This document shows positions 16,690 through 25,383 of a stretch of 64,000 bases of DNA, piece by piece. The translations under genes and the position numbers were made by a program. Position 1 is the first letter of the stretch; each line of letters begins with the position of its first letter. The notes beneath the pieces were generated by a model. The model was not told the origin of the DNA. It searched no databases and saw nothing but the letters and a program-made list of their open reading frames with translations. The DNA comes from Candidatus Adamsella avium (GTDB lineage Bacteria > Cyanobacteriota > Vampirovibrionia > Gastranaerophilales > CAJFVJ01). The stretch is from positions 62,001 to 126,000 of the forward strand of contig CAJFVJ010000003.1 of NCBI GenBank assembly GCA_904420445.1, read 5' to 3'.

Positions 16690-16719
16690 TTGATAATATA
16701 TGGTGTTTTCTTCTATAAT
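16690..16719 (+). promoter_or_regulatory. Sigma70-type promoter for the carbonic anhydrase gene
   Basis: TTGATA and TATAAT are separated by 18 bases, and the start codon follows 33 bases after the -10 box. Both hexamers are close to consensus. Confidence 0.55.
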
Positions 16720-16751
16720 GCTTTCAGGTAGCGTTTTGAGGAAACATTGTT

Positions 16752-17357
16752 ATGTCAACACCTGATGATGCATTAGAAAGGTTGTTAGAGGGAAACAAAC
16801 GTTTTGTGAGCGGGGCGTCCGTTCATCCGAACAGATGTGAGGAAACGAGAAAAAATCTTGAAAGTGCACAAAAACCTTATGCTGTAATTTTGTCTTGCTC
16901 TGATTCGAGAGTTCCAGTTGAGATAATTTTTGATGTCGGCTTTGGAGAGGTGTTTGTTGTGCGAACAGCGGGGCATACTTTATCTCAGGATGTTATGGGA
17001 AGTATTGAATATGCCGTTCAAGAACTCGGGGTAAAACTTGTGATGATTCTCGGGCATAATAACTGCGGTGCAGTGAAGTCTGCTGTAAAAACTTATTCTG
17101 ATGAAGAAGCAAGAGGAGCCGGTAATGTACAGGCTATTCTTGACCATATTTATCCTGCCGTAAAGAAAACTTGCAGCTGCTGTGAGGCAGGAAGCAAGGA
17201 TTTTATTGACAAAGCCGTAAAAGAAAACGTGAGATATCAGGTATCGGAACTCATAAAAAAAGACCGCTATATTGCGGCCCTTTTGAAATTTAATCAAATC
17301 AAGGTAGTCGGAGCGTATTATGACATAGCTGCTTCGACGATAGAGTTACTTGATTAA
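16752..17357 (+). CDS. Beta-class carbonic anhydrase
   Basis: This zinc enzyme interconverts CO2 and bicarbonate. The 201-residue protein has the full beta-class site: C49 and D51-x-R53 in SCSDSR, and H102 and C105 in GHNNCGAV. The dimer helix region and the segment DVGFGEVFVVRTAGHTL are typical. It carries no signal peptide, so it is cytosolic. A sigma70-like promoter lies directly upstream and a GAGG lies before the ATG. Its 3' end overlaps the convergent isochorismatase-like gene by 12 bases. Bicarbonate supply for carboxylation is a likely role; a SulP transporter at 36 kb could supply bicarbonate but is not linked. Confidence 0.92.
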   Translation: MSTPDDALERLLEGNKRFVSGASVHPNRCEETRKNLESAQKPYAVILSCSDSRVPVEIIFDVGFGEVFVVRTAGHTLSQDVMGSIEYAVQELGVKLVMILGHNNCGAVKSAVKTYSDEEARGAGNVQAILDHIYPAVKKTCSCCEAGSKDFIDKAVKENVRYQVSELIKKDRYIAALLKFNQIKVVGAYYDIAASTIELLD

Positions 17358-17900
17358 AGATTGAACTTCTTTGAACTTCGGATGAGAGGCGTTTTTTAGA
17401 AGTTCAAACAGCGCTATTTCAACAGAACTTGGAGATGCTCCATCATTCATCATTCTTTTGAGTCCGAGTTTATGTTCAAATTTGTCGCGGGAGCCGCAGG
17501 CATCTTCGATGATATGTACTTCAAAGCCTTCGTTAATTAAGGCTGCAGCTGTTTGATGAACGCATATATGTGTTTCCACACCGCAGAGAATAATCTGTTT
17601 TTTGCCGAGAGCGGTGAGATATTCTTTGAGTTCTGGTTGTTCGAGGCAGTTGAAGCATTTTTTTTCAAAAGTTTTTGTATCTGATGGCAGTTCTACGCTC
17701 AGTGTTTCATCCGTAACACCCAGTCCCTGCGGATATTGTTCTGTTACGATTGTTTTGATGTTTAAGAGTCTTGCCGCTGCTGCAAGTTTTTTTGTATTTT
17801 TGAGAATTTTTTCTCCCTTCGGCTGTGCAGCGAGGAGGCGTGGTTGGATGTCGATGATTAGCAAAACAGAGTTTTCAGAGTTTAGGATATTTGAGGTCAT
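17346..17900 (-). CDS. Isochorismatase-like cysteine hydrolase
   Basis: A member of the isochorismatase/nicotinamidase fold, 184 residues. The catalytic triad is visible as D17 in LLIIDIQPRL, the lysine in FEKKCFN and the cysteine in ILCGVETHICV, preceded by the usual non-proline cis-peptide region. The sequence is closest in style to YcaC-type hydrolases of unknown substrate. It lacks the metal-binding histidines expected of nicotinamidase. The gene has its own promoter and a clear AAGGAG before the ATG, and runs into the end of the carbonic anhydrase gene by 12 bases. The physiological substrate is unknown. Confidence 0.85.
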   Translation of the reverse strand: MTSNILNSENSVLLIIDIQPRLLAAQPKGEKILKNTKKLAAAARLLNIKTIVTEQYPQGLGVTDETLSVELPSDTKTFEKKCFNCLEQPELKEYLTALGKKQIILCGVETHICVHQTAAALINEGFEVHIIEDACGSRDKFEHKLGLKRMMNDGASPSSVEIALFELLKNASHPKFKEVQSLIK

Positions 17901-17936
17901 GTTTCTTTTCTCCTTTGAAGTGTAGTGTTAGAAGTT

Positions 17937-17967
17937 ATTATAATAATATATCATGGCTCAGTGTCAA
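17937..17967 (-). promoter_or_regulatory. Sigma70-type promoter for the isochorismatase-like gene
   Basis: On the minus strand a perfect TTGACA is followed after 16 bases by TATTAT, or after 19 bases by TATAAT. The start codon lies about 37 bases further on. Confidence 0.55.
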
Positions 17968-17988
17968 ATTGCTCTTTTGTTGATACTC

Positions 17989-18017
17989 TTGACTATAAAT
18001 TTTTATCAGGCTACATT
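17989..18017 (+). promoter_or_regulatory. Candidate promoter for the MATE exporter
   Basis: TTGACT is followed after 17 bases by TACATT, and the MATE start codon is 34 bases downstream. It is a moderate match on both boxes. Confidence 0.4.
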
Positions 18018-18050
18018 ATCTAAGCTGAGGCAGAGAGGCAAATTTTTTTT

Positions 18051-19379
18051 ATGGGTAAGAAGATAGAGTTATATAAGAAGTATTTTTTCGAGTTGTTTGT
18101 TTTGTCGATACCATTGATTGTCGGAAACATATCTCAGGTGTTGCTTGGAGCAATTGATGTTTTTGTTGCGGCAAAGCACAGTTTGGACACTTTGTCTTCT
18201 ATAAGCATCGGCAGTTCTGTGATGACGTGTATTTTTATTGTCGGAATAGGGTTTATGTCGAGCATATCTCCCGTTGTTGCAAATTATCGAGGGGCTAGGA
18301 AGCCATCGAAGCAGTATTTATATTCGAGTATTGTTTATTCATTAGTTTTATCTGCTTTTTTCGGAATATTGACTCTTGCGATAGTGCCTCTTGTTCCAAA
18401 GATGGGATTTGAAGAGCATCTTGTTTATCATATTCAAGAGTATATTTTTATATGTGCTTTTTCTTATTTCGGGGCGTATTTGCATTTTTCGCTGAAAGAG
18501 TTTTTGCAAGCTTATGAGATAGTTGTTTTTCCGAATGTGGTTGCTATTTTGGGGATTTTTCTGAACCTTGTTTTGAATTTTGCTTTTGTGTTTGGTTTCT
18601 GGTTTATTCCTTCAATGGGGGTTAAAGGGTTGGCTATTGCTACGCTTGCTGTCAGGACTTTTATGGGATTGATTTTGTTGTGGTATACGCTCCGGTTGAT
18701 GAATTTGAACATAAAGCTGAGCAAGTCTTATTTGACACAGTTGATAAAGGTCGGATATCCCATTTCGATAGCGCTTGCATTAGAGTTTTTTGCGTTTAAC
18801 GGAATAACGATTATTGTCGGACGTATGGGGGGTGTGTTTGCAGCTGCGCAGAGCATAATCATTACGATTTCGTCCATAACTTTTATGGTTCCTCTTGCTA
18901 TATCGAATGCAATAGCTATAAAAGTCGGTTATGCAAACGGAGCAAGAGATTATAGTGAGTTGAAAAGATTTTCCATAGCAGGAGTATTGCTGACGATAGC
19001 GTTTATGTTGTTCTGTGCTTTGTTCTTGAATTCAAGTCCCGAGTTTTTTGTAAAGTTATTTACCGACGAAAAAGAACTTTTGATGGTCAGTGTGCCTGTG
19101 ATTTATGTTGTTGCGCTGTATCAGATTTTTGACGGGGCGCAGGTTGCATTCAGCGGTATTTTGAAGGGGCTTAAGATGACAAAGCTTGTGTCAGCATCAA
19201 TTTTTTGTGCTTACTGGGTGATGGGGCTGCCTCTCGGCTTTTTGTTTGCTTTTCATTATCATATGGATTTGCTTGGTTTCTGGATAGCGCTTGCAATTTC
19301 TCTGTTGATTATGGGTGTTATATTGCTGTCGATAATTCTTGTGAAATTTGCAAAGCTGAGAAAAGAGTTTGAAAAATAG
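18051..19379 (+). CDS. MATE family multidrug/metabolite exporter
   Basis: This integral membrane antiporter of the MATE (NorM/DinF-like) family exports organic cations or drugs using Na+ or H+ gradients. The 442-residue chain has about 12 hydrophobic helices arranged as two similar halves; each half shows the small-residue-rich first helix of the family (LSIPLIVGNISQVLLGAIDVFVA; YPISIALALEFFAFNGITIIVG). Basic cytoplasmic ends are present (MGKKIELYKKY and KLRKEFEK). It is monocistronic between a divergent gene and a convergent secreted protein. The substrate cannot be predicted. Confidence 0.88.
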   Translation: MGKKIELYKKYFFELFVLSIPLIVGNISQVLLGAIDVFVAAKHSLDTLSSISIGSSVMTCIFIVGIGFMSSISPVVANYRGARKPSKQYLYSSIVYSLVLSAFFGILTLAIVPLVPKMGFEEHLVYHIQEYIFICAFSYFGAYLHFSLKEFLQAYEIVVFPNVVAILGIFLNLVLNFAFVFGFWFIPSMGVKGLAIATLAVRTFMGLILLWYTLRLMNLNIKLSKSYLTQLIKVGYPISIALALEFFAFNGITIIVGRMGGVFAAAQSIIITISSITFMVPLAISNAIAIKVGYANGARDYSELKRFSIAGVLLTIAFMLFCALFLNSSPEFFVKLFTDEKELLMVSVPVIYVVALYQIFDGAQVAFSGILKGLKMTKLVSASIFCAYWVMGLPLGFLFAFHYHMDLLGFWIALAISLLIMGVILLSIILVKFAKLRKEFEK

Positions 19380-19401
19380 GAGTAAAGCTTAAAAGCTTAC
19401 T

Positions 19402-19773
19402 TTATTTACAAAGTTTTTCACGTACTACATCAAAAATAGAGTTTGGATATATATTCTGCCAGGCTCCTGGTTCATCGAAGGTTCCAAGATGTTGTCCGTT
19501 TGTGCCATAAGCTTTGATAGTACGAATTCTATATTTTTTGTAAGGGCAATCTATTTCTACCTGTGTTAACACATATGAAACCTTTTGATTCTCTATATTT
19601 CCAATTCCTCCATCATTCAAAAATTTCATCCAGAAAGTTGCACCTCTTGCAGTGTATCCATAGCTTGATTTATCAACATCAATATATTGATTTGGCTCAA
19701 GTTCAAACCAGTTTGCGGCAAATGTATTTTGACAGAGCATCAGCAAAACTAAAGTCGTTAAAATCTTTTTCAT
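19402..19773 (-). CDS. Small secreted protein, surface-adhesin E-like
   Basis: This 123-residue protein has a clear signal peptide (MKKILTTLVLLMLCQNTFA, cleavage after AFA or AA). The mature part has two cysteines (IDCPYKK and KLCK) that could form a disulfide. The pattern WFELEPNQYIDVDKSSY, then a mid-sequence WMKF, and YRIRTIKAYGTNGQHLG resembles the surface-adhesin E family of small periplasmic or surface proteins. The true role in this organism is unknown. A second secreted protein of similar design lies at 61.7 kb. Confidence 0.7.
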   Translation of the reverse strand: MKKILTTLVLLMLCQNTFAANWFELEPNQYIDVDKSSYGYTARGATFWMKFLNDGGIGNIENQKVSYVLTQVEIDCPYKKYRIRTIKAYGTNGQHLGTFDEPGAWQNIYPNSIFDVVREKLCK

Positions 19774-19855
19774 AAATTTTCCTCTGAATTTTTTACGTTT
19801 GTTAATGACGCTATTATATCAATTAGTATAGAATATATCTAATAGATTTATAAAT

Positions 19856-20071
19856 TTATTTTTTCAAAAAGTCTGAGAAATGCAGTGATATATGCAAGAA
19901 TATCAAAATCATCAAAGGAATTACGAAGTGAGTGCGGATGAAACCAGCAACAGAGTATGTCATTATATGCTGGCAGCCGAATTTATCTGTGATGGCAAAT
20001 TCTGCCATAAAATACAGTATGCTTGCTATGGTTAATAGCCAGATGGTGAGTTTTTTAAATTTATTTTTCAT
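19856..20071 (-). CDS. Small two-helix membrane protein
   Basis: A 71-residue protein with two hydrophobic segments (LTIWLLTIASILYFMAEFAI and FVIPLMILIFLHISLHFS) and a basic N-terminus. The histidines in the second half and the overall design recall small DUF4405-like cytochrome-related membrane proteins, but the match is loose. AGAGG lies about 11 bases before the ATG. It is divergent from the parvulin gene. Confidence 0.5.
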   Translation of the reverse strand: MKNKFKKLTIWLLTIASILYFMAEFAITDKFGCQHIMTYSVAGFIRTHFVIPLMILIFLHISLHFSDFLKK

Positions 20072-20146
20072 ATAATATTTTACCTCTGAGAAAATATGGT
20101 TTATTATGTATTATTATATTTGAAATTAGAAAAAGGGGAGATTTTT

Positions 20147-20554
20147 ATGAAAAAAATTTGGTTTATTATTGCTTTGGCGCTTGTTCTATCCGTTGCGTCA
20201 TATGGTATGAAGACGATAGCTTCTACAGATACATCTTCAACTTCTTCTTCAGACAGTGCAGCTCTTGCAGAGGTAAAAGAAGTCAGAGCTGCTCATATTC
20301 TTGTTGATAAAGAAGTTGATGCTATTCACATAAGAAAAGAGATTGTTGATGGTAAAAAAGATTTTTATCAGGCGGCAAGAGAATATTCAAAATGCCCGTC
20401 AGGCAGAAACGGCGGTGACTTGGGCTGGTTTGGCAAAGGGATGATGGTGCAGGAGTTTGAAAAAGTAGCATTTTCAACTCCTGAGGGACAAGTTTCTCAA
20501 CCAGTAAAAACTCAATTCGGATGGCATATAATCAAAGTTATCGGAAGAAGATAG
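20147..20554 (+). CDS. Parvulin-type peptidyl-prolyl isomerase, secreted or membrane-anchored
   Basis: This protein should accelerate prolyl isomerisation during folding of exported proteins. I choose ATG 20147 because AGGGGAG lies just upstream and the product then starts MKKIWFIIALALVLSVASYG, a signal peptide or membrane anchor; the track start at 20096 adds 17 unlikely residues. The rest, 135 residues in all, is a single parvulin domain: VRAAHILVDKEVDA, the active-site region CPSGRNGGDLGWFGKGMMVQEFEKVAF and TQFGWHIIKVI. A Ser-rich linker follows the signal. No chaperone extension is present, unlike SurA or PrsA. Confidence 0.87.
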   Translation: MKKIWFIIALALVLSVASYGMKTIASTDTSSTSSSDSAALAEVKEVRAAHILVDKEVDAIHIRKEIVDGKKDFYQAAREYSKCPSGRNGGDLGWFGKGMMVQEFEKVAFSTPEGQVSQPVKTQFGWHIIKVIGRR

Positions 20555-20657
20555 TTTTCTAGAATGGATGTATTATTTACAATTGTTACGTCTATTATTA
20601 CAATGAGAATAAAAGAAGGAGTTATTCCTTCTTAGATATAGGTTAAGGAGAAAAAAA

Positions 20658-23099
20658 ATGGTTTGTATGAAAAAACTGTTTGGTCTTTCCAAAATGGTGT
20701 GGGCATTTTTGCTTTCGCTGTTTGTGATGACCGGAACCGCATTTGCGGGAGAGGCTGATTTGGTTGTGCCAAATATAGCCCAGGATCCAAAATCTTATCA
20801 ACTGTTGATTATCGGTATTGTAATTTCGGTACTCGGTTTGATTTTTGGATTGATTGAATATTTGAAAGTCAAAAGTATTCCTGTACACAAGTCTATGGCT
20901 GATATAGGAAATTTGATTTTCGAAACTTGCAAAACTTATTTGATTCAGCAGGGTAAGTTTCTTATTCTGCTTGAAGTGCTGATTGCAATATGTATCGGTT
21001 TCTACTTCGGCGGATTGCAGCATATGTCCGCTAAAGAAGTATTGATTATTCTTGCATGGTCAGTAATCGGTATATTAGGTTCTTATGCAGTTGCATGGTT
21101 CGGTATCAGAATGAATACACTTGCAAACTCAAGAACTGCTTTTGCCGCATTGAAAGGCAATCCGCTCAATATTTTGAATATCCCTCTGAAAGCAGGTATG
21201 AGCATCGGAGTTTTGCTCGTTAGTGTTGAGCTTATTATGATGCTTGTTATTCTGCTTTTTGTTCCGGGACACCTCGCAGGAGCATGTTTTATCGGGTTTG
21301 CAATCGGTGAATCTCTTGGTGCTTCTGCTCTTCGTGTAGCAGGCGGTATTTTTACAAAGATTGCAGATATCGGTTCTGATTTGATGAAGATTCAATTCAA
21401 AATCAAAGAAGATGACCCGAGAAACCCCGGTGTTATTGCTGATTGTACCGGTGATAACGCAGGTGATTCAATCGGACCTACTGCTGATGGTTTTGAAACT
21501 TACGGTGTAACCGGTGTTGCTCTTGTAAGCTTTATTCTCTTGGGCGTAGCTCAGGATTATCAAATTCAACTGCTGACATGGATATTCACAATGAGATTTT
21601 TGATGATTGTGACATCTGTTGTAGCTTATTTGGTAAACAACATTGCAAATAATGTTTTGTTTGCAAACAAAGATAAATTCGATTTTGAAGCTCCTTTGAC
21701 AAATCTTGTCTGGATAACTTCAATTTTATCAATTGCTATGACCTTCGGTGTAAGCAAATATTTGCTTGCTCCTCTCGGCGGCAATCTCTGGTTAGTACTC
21801 TCTCTTATCATAAGCTGCGGTACTCTTGGCGCTGCTTTGATTCCTGAGTTTACAAAAATATTTACAAGTCCTAAAGCTATTCATACTAACGAAGTTGTTA
21901 CAGCTTCAAGAGAAGGCGGTTCATCTTTGACAATTCTATCAGGTCTTGTATCAGGAAACTTCTCAGGTTTCTGGATCGGTATGGTAATCGTTCTTCTTAT
22001 GGGGCTTGCTTATGTTGCAAGTATTCATATTCCTGAAGATGTAATGATTTATTCTTCTGTATTTGCATTTGGTCTTGTTGCATTCGGTTTTCTCGGTATG
22101 GGACCTGTAACTATCGCCGTAGACAGCTACGGACCTGTTACTGATAATGCTCAATCAGTTTATGAGCTCTCTCTTATTGAAGAAATTCCTGATGTAAAAG
22201 AAAACATCAAAAAAGAATACAATTTTGATGCTGATTTCGAAAAAGCGAAAAAATATCTTGAAGCTAACGACGGCGCAGGCAATACATTCAAAGCAACTTC
22301 TAAACCTGTTTTGATTGGTACTGCTGTTGTCGGTGCTACAACGATGATTTTCTCTTTGATTCTTGTAATCAAAGATACTCTCGGTATTGCACCTGAAGCT
22401 GTTTTGAACCTGCTGAACCCATATACATTGCTTGGTCTTCTCACAGGCGGTGCAGTAATCTTCTGGTTCTCAGGCGCTTCTATGCAGGCTGTTACAACAG
22501 GTGCTTACAGAGCTGTCGAATATATCAAACAGCACATCAAACTTGATGGAGAGTCAGCAAAATCACCTGTTGAAAACTCAAAAGAAGTTGTAAAAATCTG
22601 CACACAATACGCACAAAAAGGTATGTTCAATATCTTTATTGCATTGTTTGCATTTGCACTTGCACTTGCATGTATTTCAGCTCCGATTATGATGGGCGGC
22701 GGAGAACTTGACAGCAAGCCTGTTTCTTTCTTCGTCAGCTATCTGATTGCGATTGCTATATTCGGTCTGTTCCAGGCTGTATTTATGGCTAATGCCGGCG
22801 GATGCTGGGATAATGCGAAGAAAATCGTAGAAGTTGATTTGGATGAAAAGGGCACTCCTCTTCATGACGCAACTGTTGTCGGTGATACAGTAGGTGACCC
22901 GTTCAAAGATACTTCATCAGTTGCAATGAACCCGATTATCAAATTTACAACATTGTTTGGTTTGCTTGCGATGGAGATAGCTATCAACGAATCATTCAGA
23001 GCAATTGCTCCGATTGTCGGTGTTGTTCTATTGATAATAGCTCTAATCTTTGTATGGAGATCATTCTATGCAATGAGAATACCTAACAAAGCTGAGTAA
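20658..23099 (+). CDS. hppA: Membrane-bound proton-translocating pyrophosphatase, divergent type
   Basis: This ion pump couples hydrolysis of pyrophosphate to ion export across the inner membrane, conserving energy from biosynthesis. The 813-residue chain has about 16 hydrophobic helices. The pyrophosphate site appears as EDDPRNPGVIADCTGDNAGDSIGPTADGFE, with GGCWDNAKK and GDTVGDPFKDTS near the end. The canonical pattern is NVGDNVGDCAGMAADLFE; the CTGDNAGDS-GPTADGFE variant is the one I associate with Bacteroidetes/Chlorobi-type pumps, a divergent group reported as Na+-regulated H+ pumps. An N-terminal hydrophobic extension precedes the first standard helix. AAGGAG lies 8 bases before the ATG. 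A strong terminator follows. Confidence 0.92.
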   Translation: MVCMKKLFGLSKMVWAFLLSLFVMTGTAFAGEADLVVPNIAQDPKSYQLLIIGIVISVLGLIFGLIEYLKVKSIPVHKSMADIGNLIFETCKTYLIQQGKFLILLEVLIAICIGFYFGGLQHMSAKEVLIILAWSVIGILGSYAVAWFGIRMNTLANSRTAFAALKGNPLNILNIPLKAGMSIGVLLVSVELIMMLVILLFVPGHLAGACFIGFAIGESLGASALRVAGGIFTKIADIGSDLMKIQFKIKEDDPRNPGVIADCTGDNAGDSIGPTADGFETYGVTGVALVSFILLGVAQDYQIQLLTWIFTMRFLMIVTSVVAYLVNNIANNVLFANKDKFDFEAPLTNLVWITSILSIAMTFGVSKYLLAPLGGNLWLVLSLIISCGTLGAALIPEFTKIFTSPKAIHTNEVVTASREGGSSLTILSGLVSGNFSGFWIGMVIVLLMGLAYVASIHIPEDVMIYSSVFAFGLVAFGFLGMGPVTIAVDSYGPVTDNAQSVYELSLIEEIPDVKENIKKEYNFDADFEKAKKYLEANDGAGNTFKATSKPVLIGTAVVGATTMIFSLILVIKDTLGIAPEAVLNLLNPYTLLGLLTGGAVIFWFSGASMQAVTTGAYRAVEYIKQHIKLDGESAKSPVENSKEVVKICTQYAQKGMFNIFIALFAFALALACISAPIMMGGGELDSKPVSFFVSYLIAIAIFGLFQAVFMANAGGCWDNAKKIVEVDLDEKGTPLHDATVVGDTVGDPFKDTSSVAMNPIIKFTTLFGLLAMEIAINESFRAIAPIVGVVLLIIALIFVWRSFYAMRIPNKAE

Positions 23100-23124
23100 G
23101 CAGTAGAATCTGTATAAAAACAGG

Positions 23125-23157
23125 AAAGAGAGATGTTTTTACATCTCTCTTTTTTTA
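23125..23157 (+). terminator. Intrinsic terminator after hppA
   Basis: AAAGAGAGATGT and ACATCTCTCTTT form a perfect 12-bp stem around TTTT, followed by a T-run. It lies 25 bases after the hppA stop. Confidence 0.85.
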
Positions 23158-23198
23158 TCTGATAATAAAGATATAAAAAACGGAGTGAGGAGTAGATT

Positions 23199-24131
23199 AT
23201 GAATTGTTCAAAAATTTGTTCAGCAAAATTTTTCTTGAAAGAAAATAAGTTGTACCTAAGAGTATATTTTTTAGGAATGAGCCACAGATTTTATCTCGGT
23301 GATTTTGTTGAATTTTACTGGGTAGAAAAGTTTGAAGAATATTTCAAAAATAACAATATGAAACAAAAAGTGAAAAATCTGAAAACAGGTATGGATAAAA
23401 TTTCATGCGAATATATTGAGCATTTTATGAAACTTACAGAGTACTGGAAATGCTATAGAAAAAATATCTGGACGAAATATGATATAGAAACAGAGAAGAA
23501 AACCAGCGAGTTTTTGAAAACATTCAAACAGCCTTTCCCGGAAATTTTGCATATTAACCCTTATATGATGGCTAATGCATACGGGCTGATTGATTTACCG
23601 AAGGAAGTTTTTGAAGGTATCAACGGAAAAACTGTTGTCGATGGCGGAGGCTTGAACGGAGATACTGCATTGTTGTTCCATAAATATTTCCCGGAGTCTG
23701 CTGTTTATGTTTTTGAGCCGCTGTCTGCAAATGTTGAAAAGATTAACTCTTTTTTGAAGATAGATAACTGCAATAACAAAATAATTCCTGTTCAAAGAGG
23801 ATTGGGCGAAAAATCCGGGGTTGTTGAAATTTGCTTTGGTGAAAACAAAAATATGGCAGAGATAGTGCCTCTTGATTCTTTCAAAGAAATTTCCTCACCG
23901 GTAGGGTTAATAAAACTTGATACAGAAGGTTTTGAAACAGCTATATTCAAAGGTGCACTTGAGGTTATAAAAAGGGATAAACCTGTTCTTGCTATTGCTA
24001 TGTATCATACTCCTGAAGATTTCTTTGATTTGAAATCAAAAATTGAAGATTTGAATTTGGGATACAAATTTATGATAAGACGCAGCGAGAATATATTGCC
24101 TCAAGCTGATTTGGTGTTGATTGCGTATTGA
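23199..24131 (+). CDS. FkbM-family methyltransferase
   Basis: This SAM-dependent methyltransferase probably modifies a sugar or other small molecule on a surface glycan. The 310-residue protein has an N-terminal part of about 125 residues of unknown fold. The FkbM domain follows, with the SAM loop KTVVDGGGLNGDTALLF, the acidic strand end YVFEPLSANVEK, the motif LIKLDTEGFETAIFKGA typical of FkbM and the final YHTPEDF segment. Its stop is 2 bases from the end of a convergent gene. FkbM enzymes often accompany glycosyltransferase loci; several such genes lie elsewhere in this window, but none is adjacent. Confidence 0.85.
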   Translation: MNCSKICSAKFFLKENKLYLRVYFLGMSHRFYLGDFVEFYWVEKFEEYFKNNNMKQKVKNLKTGMDKISCEYIEHFMKLTEYWKCYRKNIWTKYDIETEKKTSEFLKTFKQPFPEILHINPYMMANAYGLIDLPKEVFEGINGKTVVDGGGLNGDTALLFHKYFPESAVYVFEPLSANVEKINSFLKIDNCNNKIIPVQRGLGEKSGVVEICFGENKNMAEIVPLDSFKEISSPVGLIKLDTEGFETAIFKGALEVIKRDKPVLAIAMYHTPEDFFDLKSKIEDLNLGYKFMIRRSENILPQADLVLIAY

Positions 24132-24133
24132 TT

Positions 24134-24694
24134 TTAGAGCTTGAAAACAGTTGATTTTTCCTGTGAGTCTATTTTATAGATAATTTTTATCAGGATATTA
24201 TCAGCTGAATTGGTTTCCTTGATTGATGAAAACTCAAGCTTTTTCTCATCTTTGAGAAAAATATTTTCCTGTTCTTCGAAAGAGTATTTCTTTGCATTTG
24301 AAGATATGCTTAATTTTTTTATGCCGTCATAAATAATAGCAAAAGGCAGAGATATGATACCTGCAGGAGCGAAGATGACAGGATTTTTGGCGGGTTCTTC
24401 TCCTATGCCTAATCCAATCATTGACAGACAGAGTTCAGAGGCTTTTTCTGTTGAGTCATATTCATTTTTTATATCATCTTTTGTTATGGTGTTATCTATT
24501 TTTATTGATTCTATGGTGATTGGTTCATTTGATATGTTTGTTAGCTCAAAGACATAAGCTGTATACCTGTCATTAAAGAAAAGTTTTTCTTTTTTTATTT
24601 TGAGAACAAAATCATTACTTTGCTCATATCCAAGGCAGATTTGAGAAAAAAATAATATCAAAAGAGATGATGTAAGAAAAAGAAGTCTTTTCAT
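24134..24694 (-). CDS. Secreted/periplasmic protein of unknown function, paralogue A
   Basis: A 186-residue protein with a signal peptide (MKRLLFLTSSLLILFFSQICLG). The mature part shares the motif YTAYVFELTNISNEPITIESIKID with its upstream neighbour (YTGYVYEVKNISSTPIEIENIVI), so the two are tandem paralogues. A hydrophobic stretch (FAPAGIISLPFAIIYDGI) lies in the middle. The N-terminal beta pattern, 'xxNxSxxPIxIxxI', resembles immunoglobulin-like or DUF-type accessory domains of exported proteins. No function is known. Confidence 0.65.
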   Translation of the reverse strand: MKRLLFLTSSLLILFFSQICLGYEQSNDFVLKIKKEKLFFNDRYTAYVFELTNISNEPITIESIKIDNTITKDDIKNEYDSTEKASELCLSMIGLGIGEEPAKNPVIFAPAGIISLPFAIIYDGIKKLSISSNAKKYSFEEQENIFLKDEKKLEFSSIKETNSADNILIKIIYKIDSQEKSTVFKL

Positions 24695-24695
24695 T

Positions 24696-25256
24696 TTATT
24701 TGCTATAACAGAAAGTTTCTATCAGCTCTGTTTCAGGGTTGATGTAGATTATGTCTATATCAGGTGTTTCTCTGTGCGCAGAGAGAGTTGTGAAAGTTAC
24801 TGATTCATTTGGCGCAAGTTCATCTATGTTGAGGTCATAGTCATATCTTTTTGACTCCTGTCTTGCGCCTGTGTTGCCAAAGCAGTTGCCGACGACGACA
24901 AATGGAACGGCGATTATTGAGAGGAATATTGACAGCGACAGCGTTGGCAGCGCAAGAGCCGTGCCAACAGACAGAGTAGAAACAGCAGCTCCGATTGCCG
25001 TTCTTTTTACCGATAAATAAGCGCTTTTTCCGCTGATATTATCTGTTATGACGATATTTTCTATTTCTATCGGAGTTGAAGAAATATTTTTAACTTCATA
25101 CACATACCCGGTGTATCTTTTTGAAAGACGGCTGTGGAGGTGATTTTTGTTTTTTGTGATTTTGAATAAATCTCCTTCCTCCTGTGAAGAAAAAGCCGGC
25201 AGTGATGTATAGAACAAAAACAGGAAACAAAGAATTGATGATAAGATTTTTTTCAT
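24696..25256 (-). CDS. Secreted/periplasmic protein of unknown function, paralogue B
   Basis: This 186-residue protein has the same length and layout as the neighbour that follows 1 base after it: a signal peptide (MKKILSSILCFLFLFYTSLPAFS), the shared YTGYVYEVKNISSTPIEIENI motif, and a long hydrophobic middle segment (ALPTLSLSIFLSIIAVPFVVVG) that could span the membrane. The C-terminal part is beta-rich (ESVTFTTL). The pair appears to have arisen by duplication and to be co-transcribed. The function is unknown. Confidence 0.65.
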   Translation of the reverse strand: MKKILSSILCFLFLFYTSLPAFSSQEEGDLFKITKNKNHLHSRLSKRYTGYVYEVKNISSTPIEIENIVITDNISGKSAYLSVKRTAIGAAVSTLSVGTALALPTLSLSIFLSIIAVPFVVVGNCFGNTGARQESKRYDYDLNIDELAPNESVTFTTLSAHRETPDIDIIYINPETELIETFCYSK

Positions 25257-25383
25257 TAAAGCTCCCGAAGATTTTGAGTAATCTCTTTTTCAATCATATC
25301 AGAAAATGAGTGTCATGCCCGTTACAAAATGTAAATATGTAAACTGTTTGCAAAAAAATGCAGAAGTTTGATAATTTATCATT

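Noticed and set aside
20613-20633. AAGAAGGA / TCCTTCTT hairpin before hppA
   Set aside because: An 8-bp stem without a T-tract. It could be a weak terminator of the parvulin gene or regulatory, but the evidence is too thin to list as a feature.
20643-21023. A 126-residue minus-strand ORF opposite the start of hppA
   Set aside because: It overlaps the hppA ribosome binding site and conserved membrane helices, and its Asn/His/Gln-rich sequence looks like an antisense shadow.
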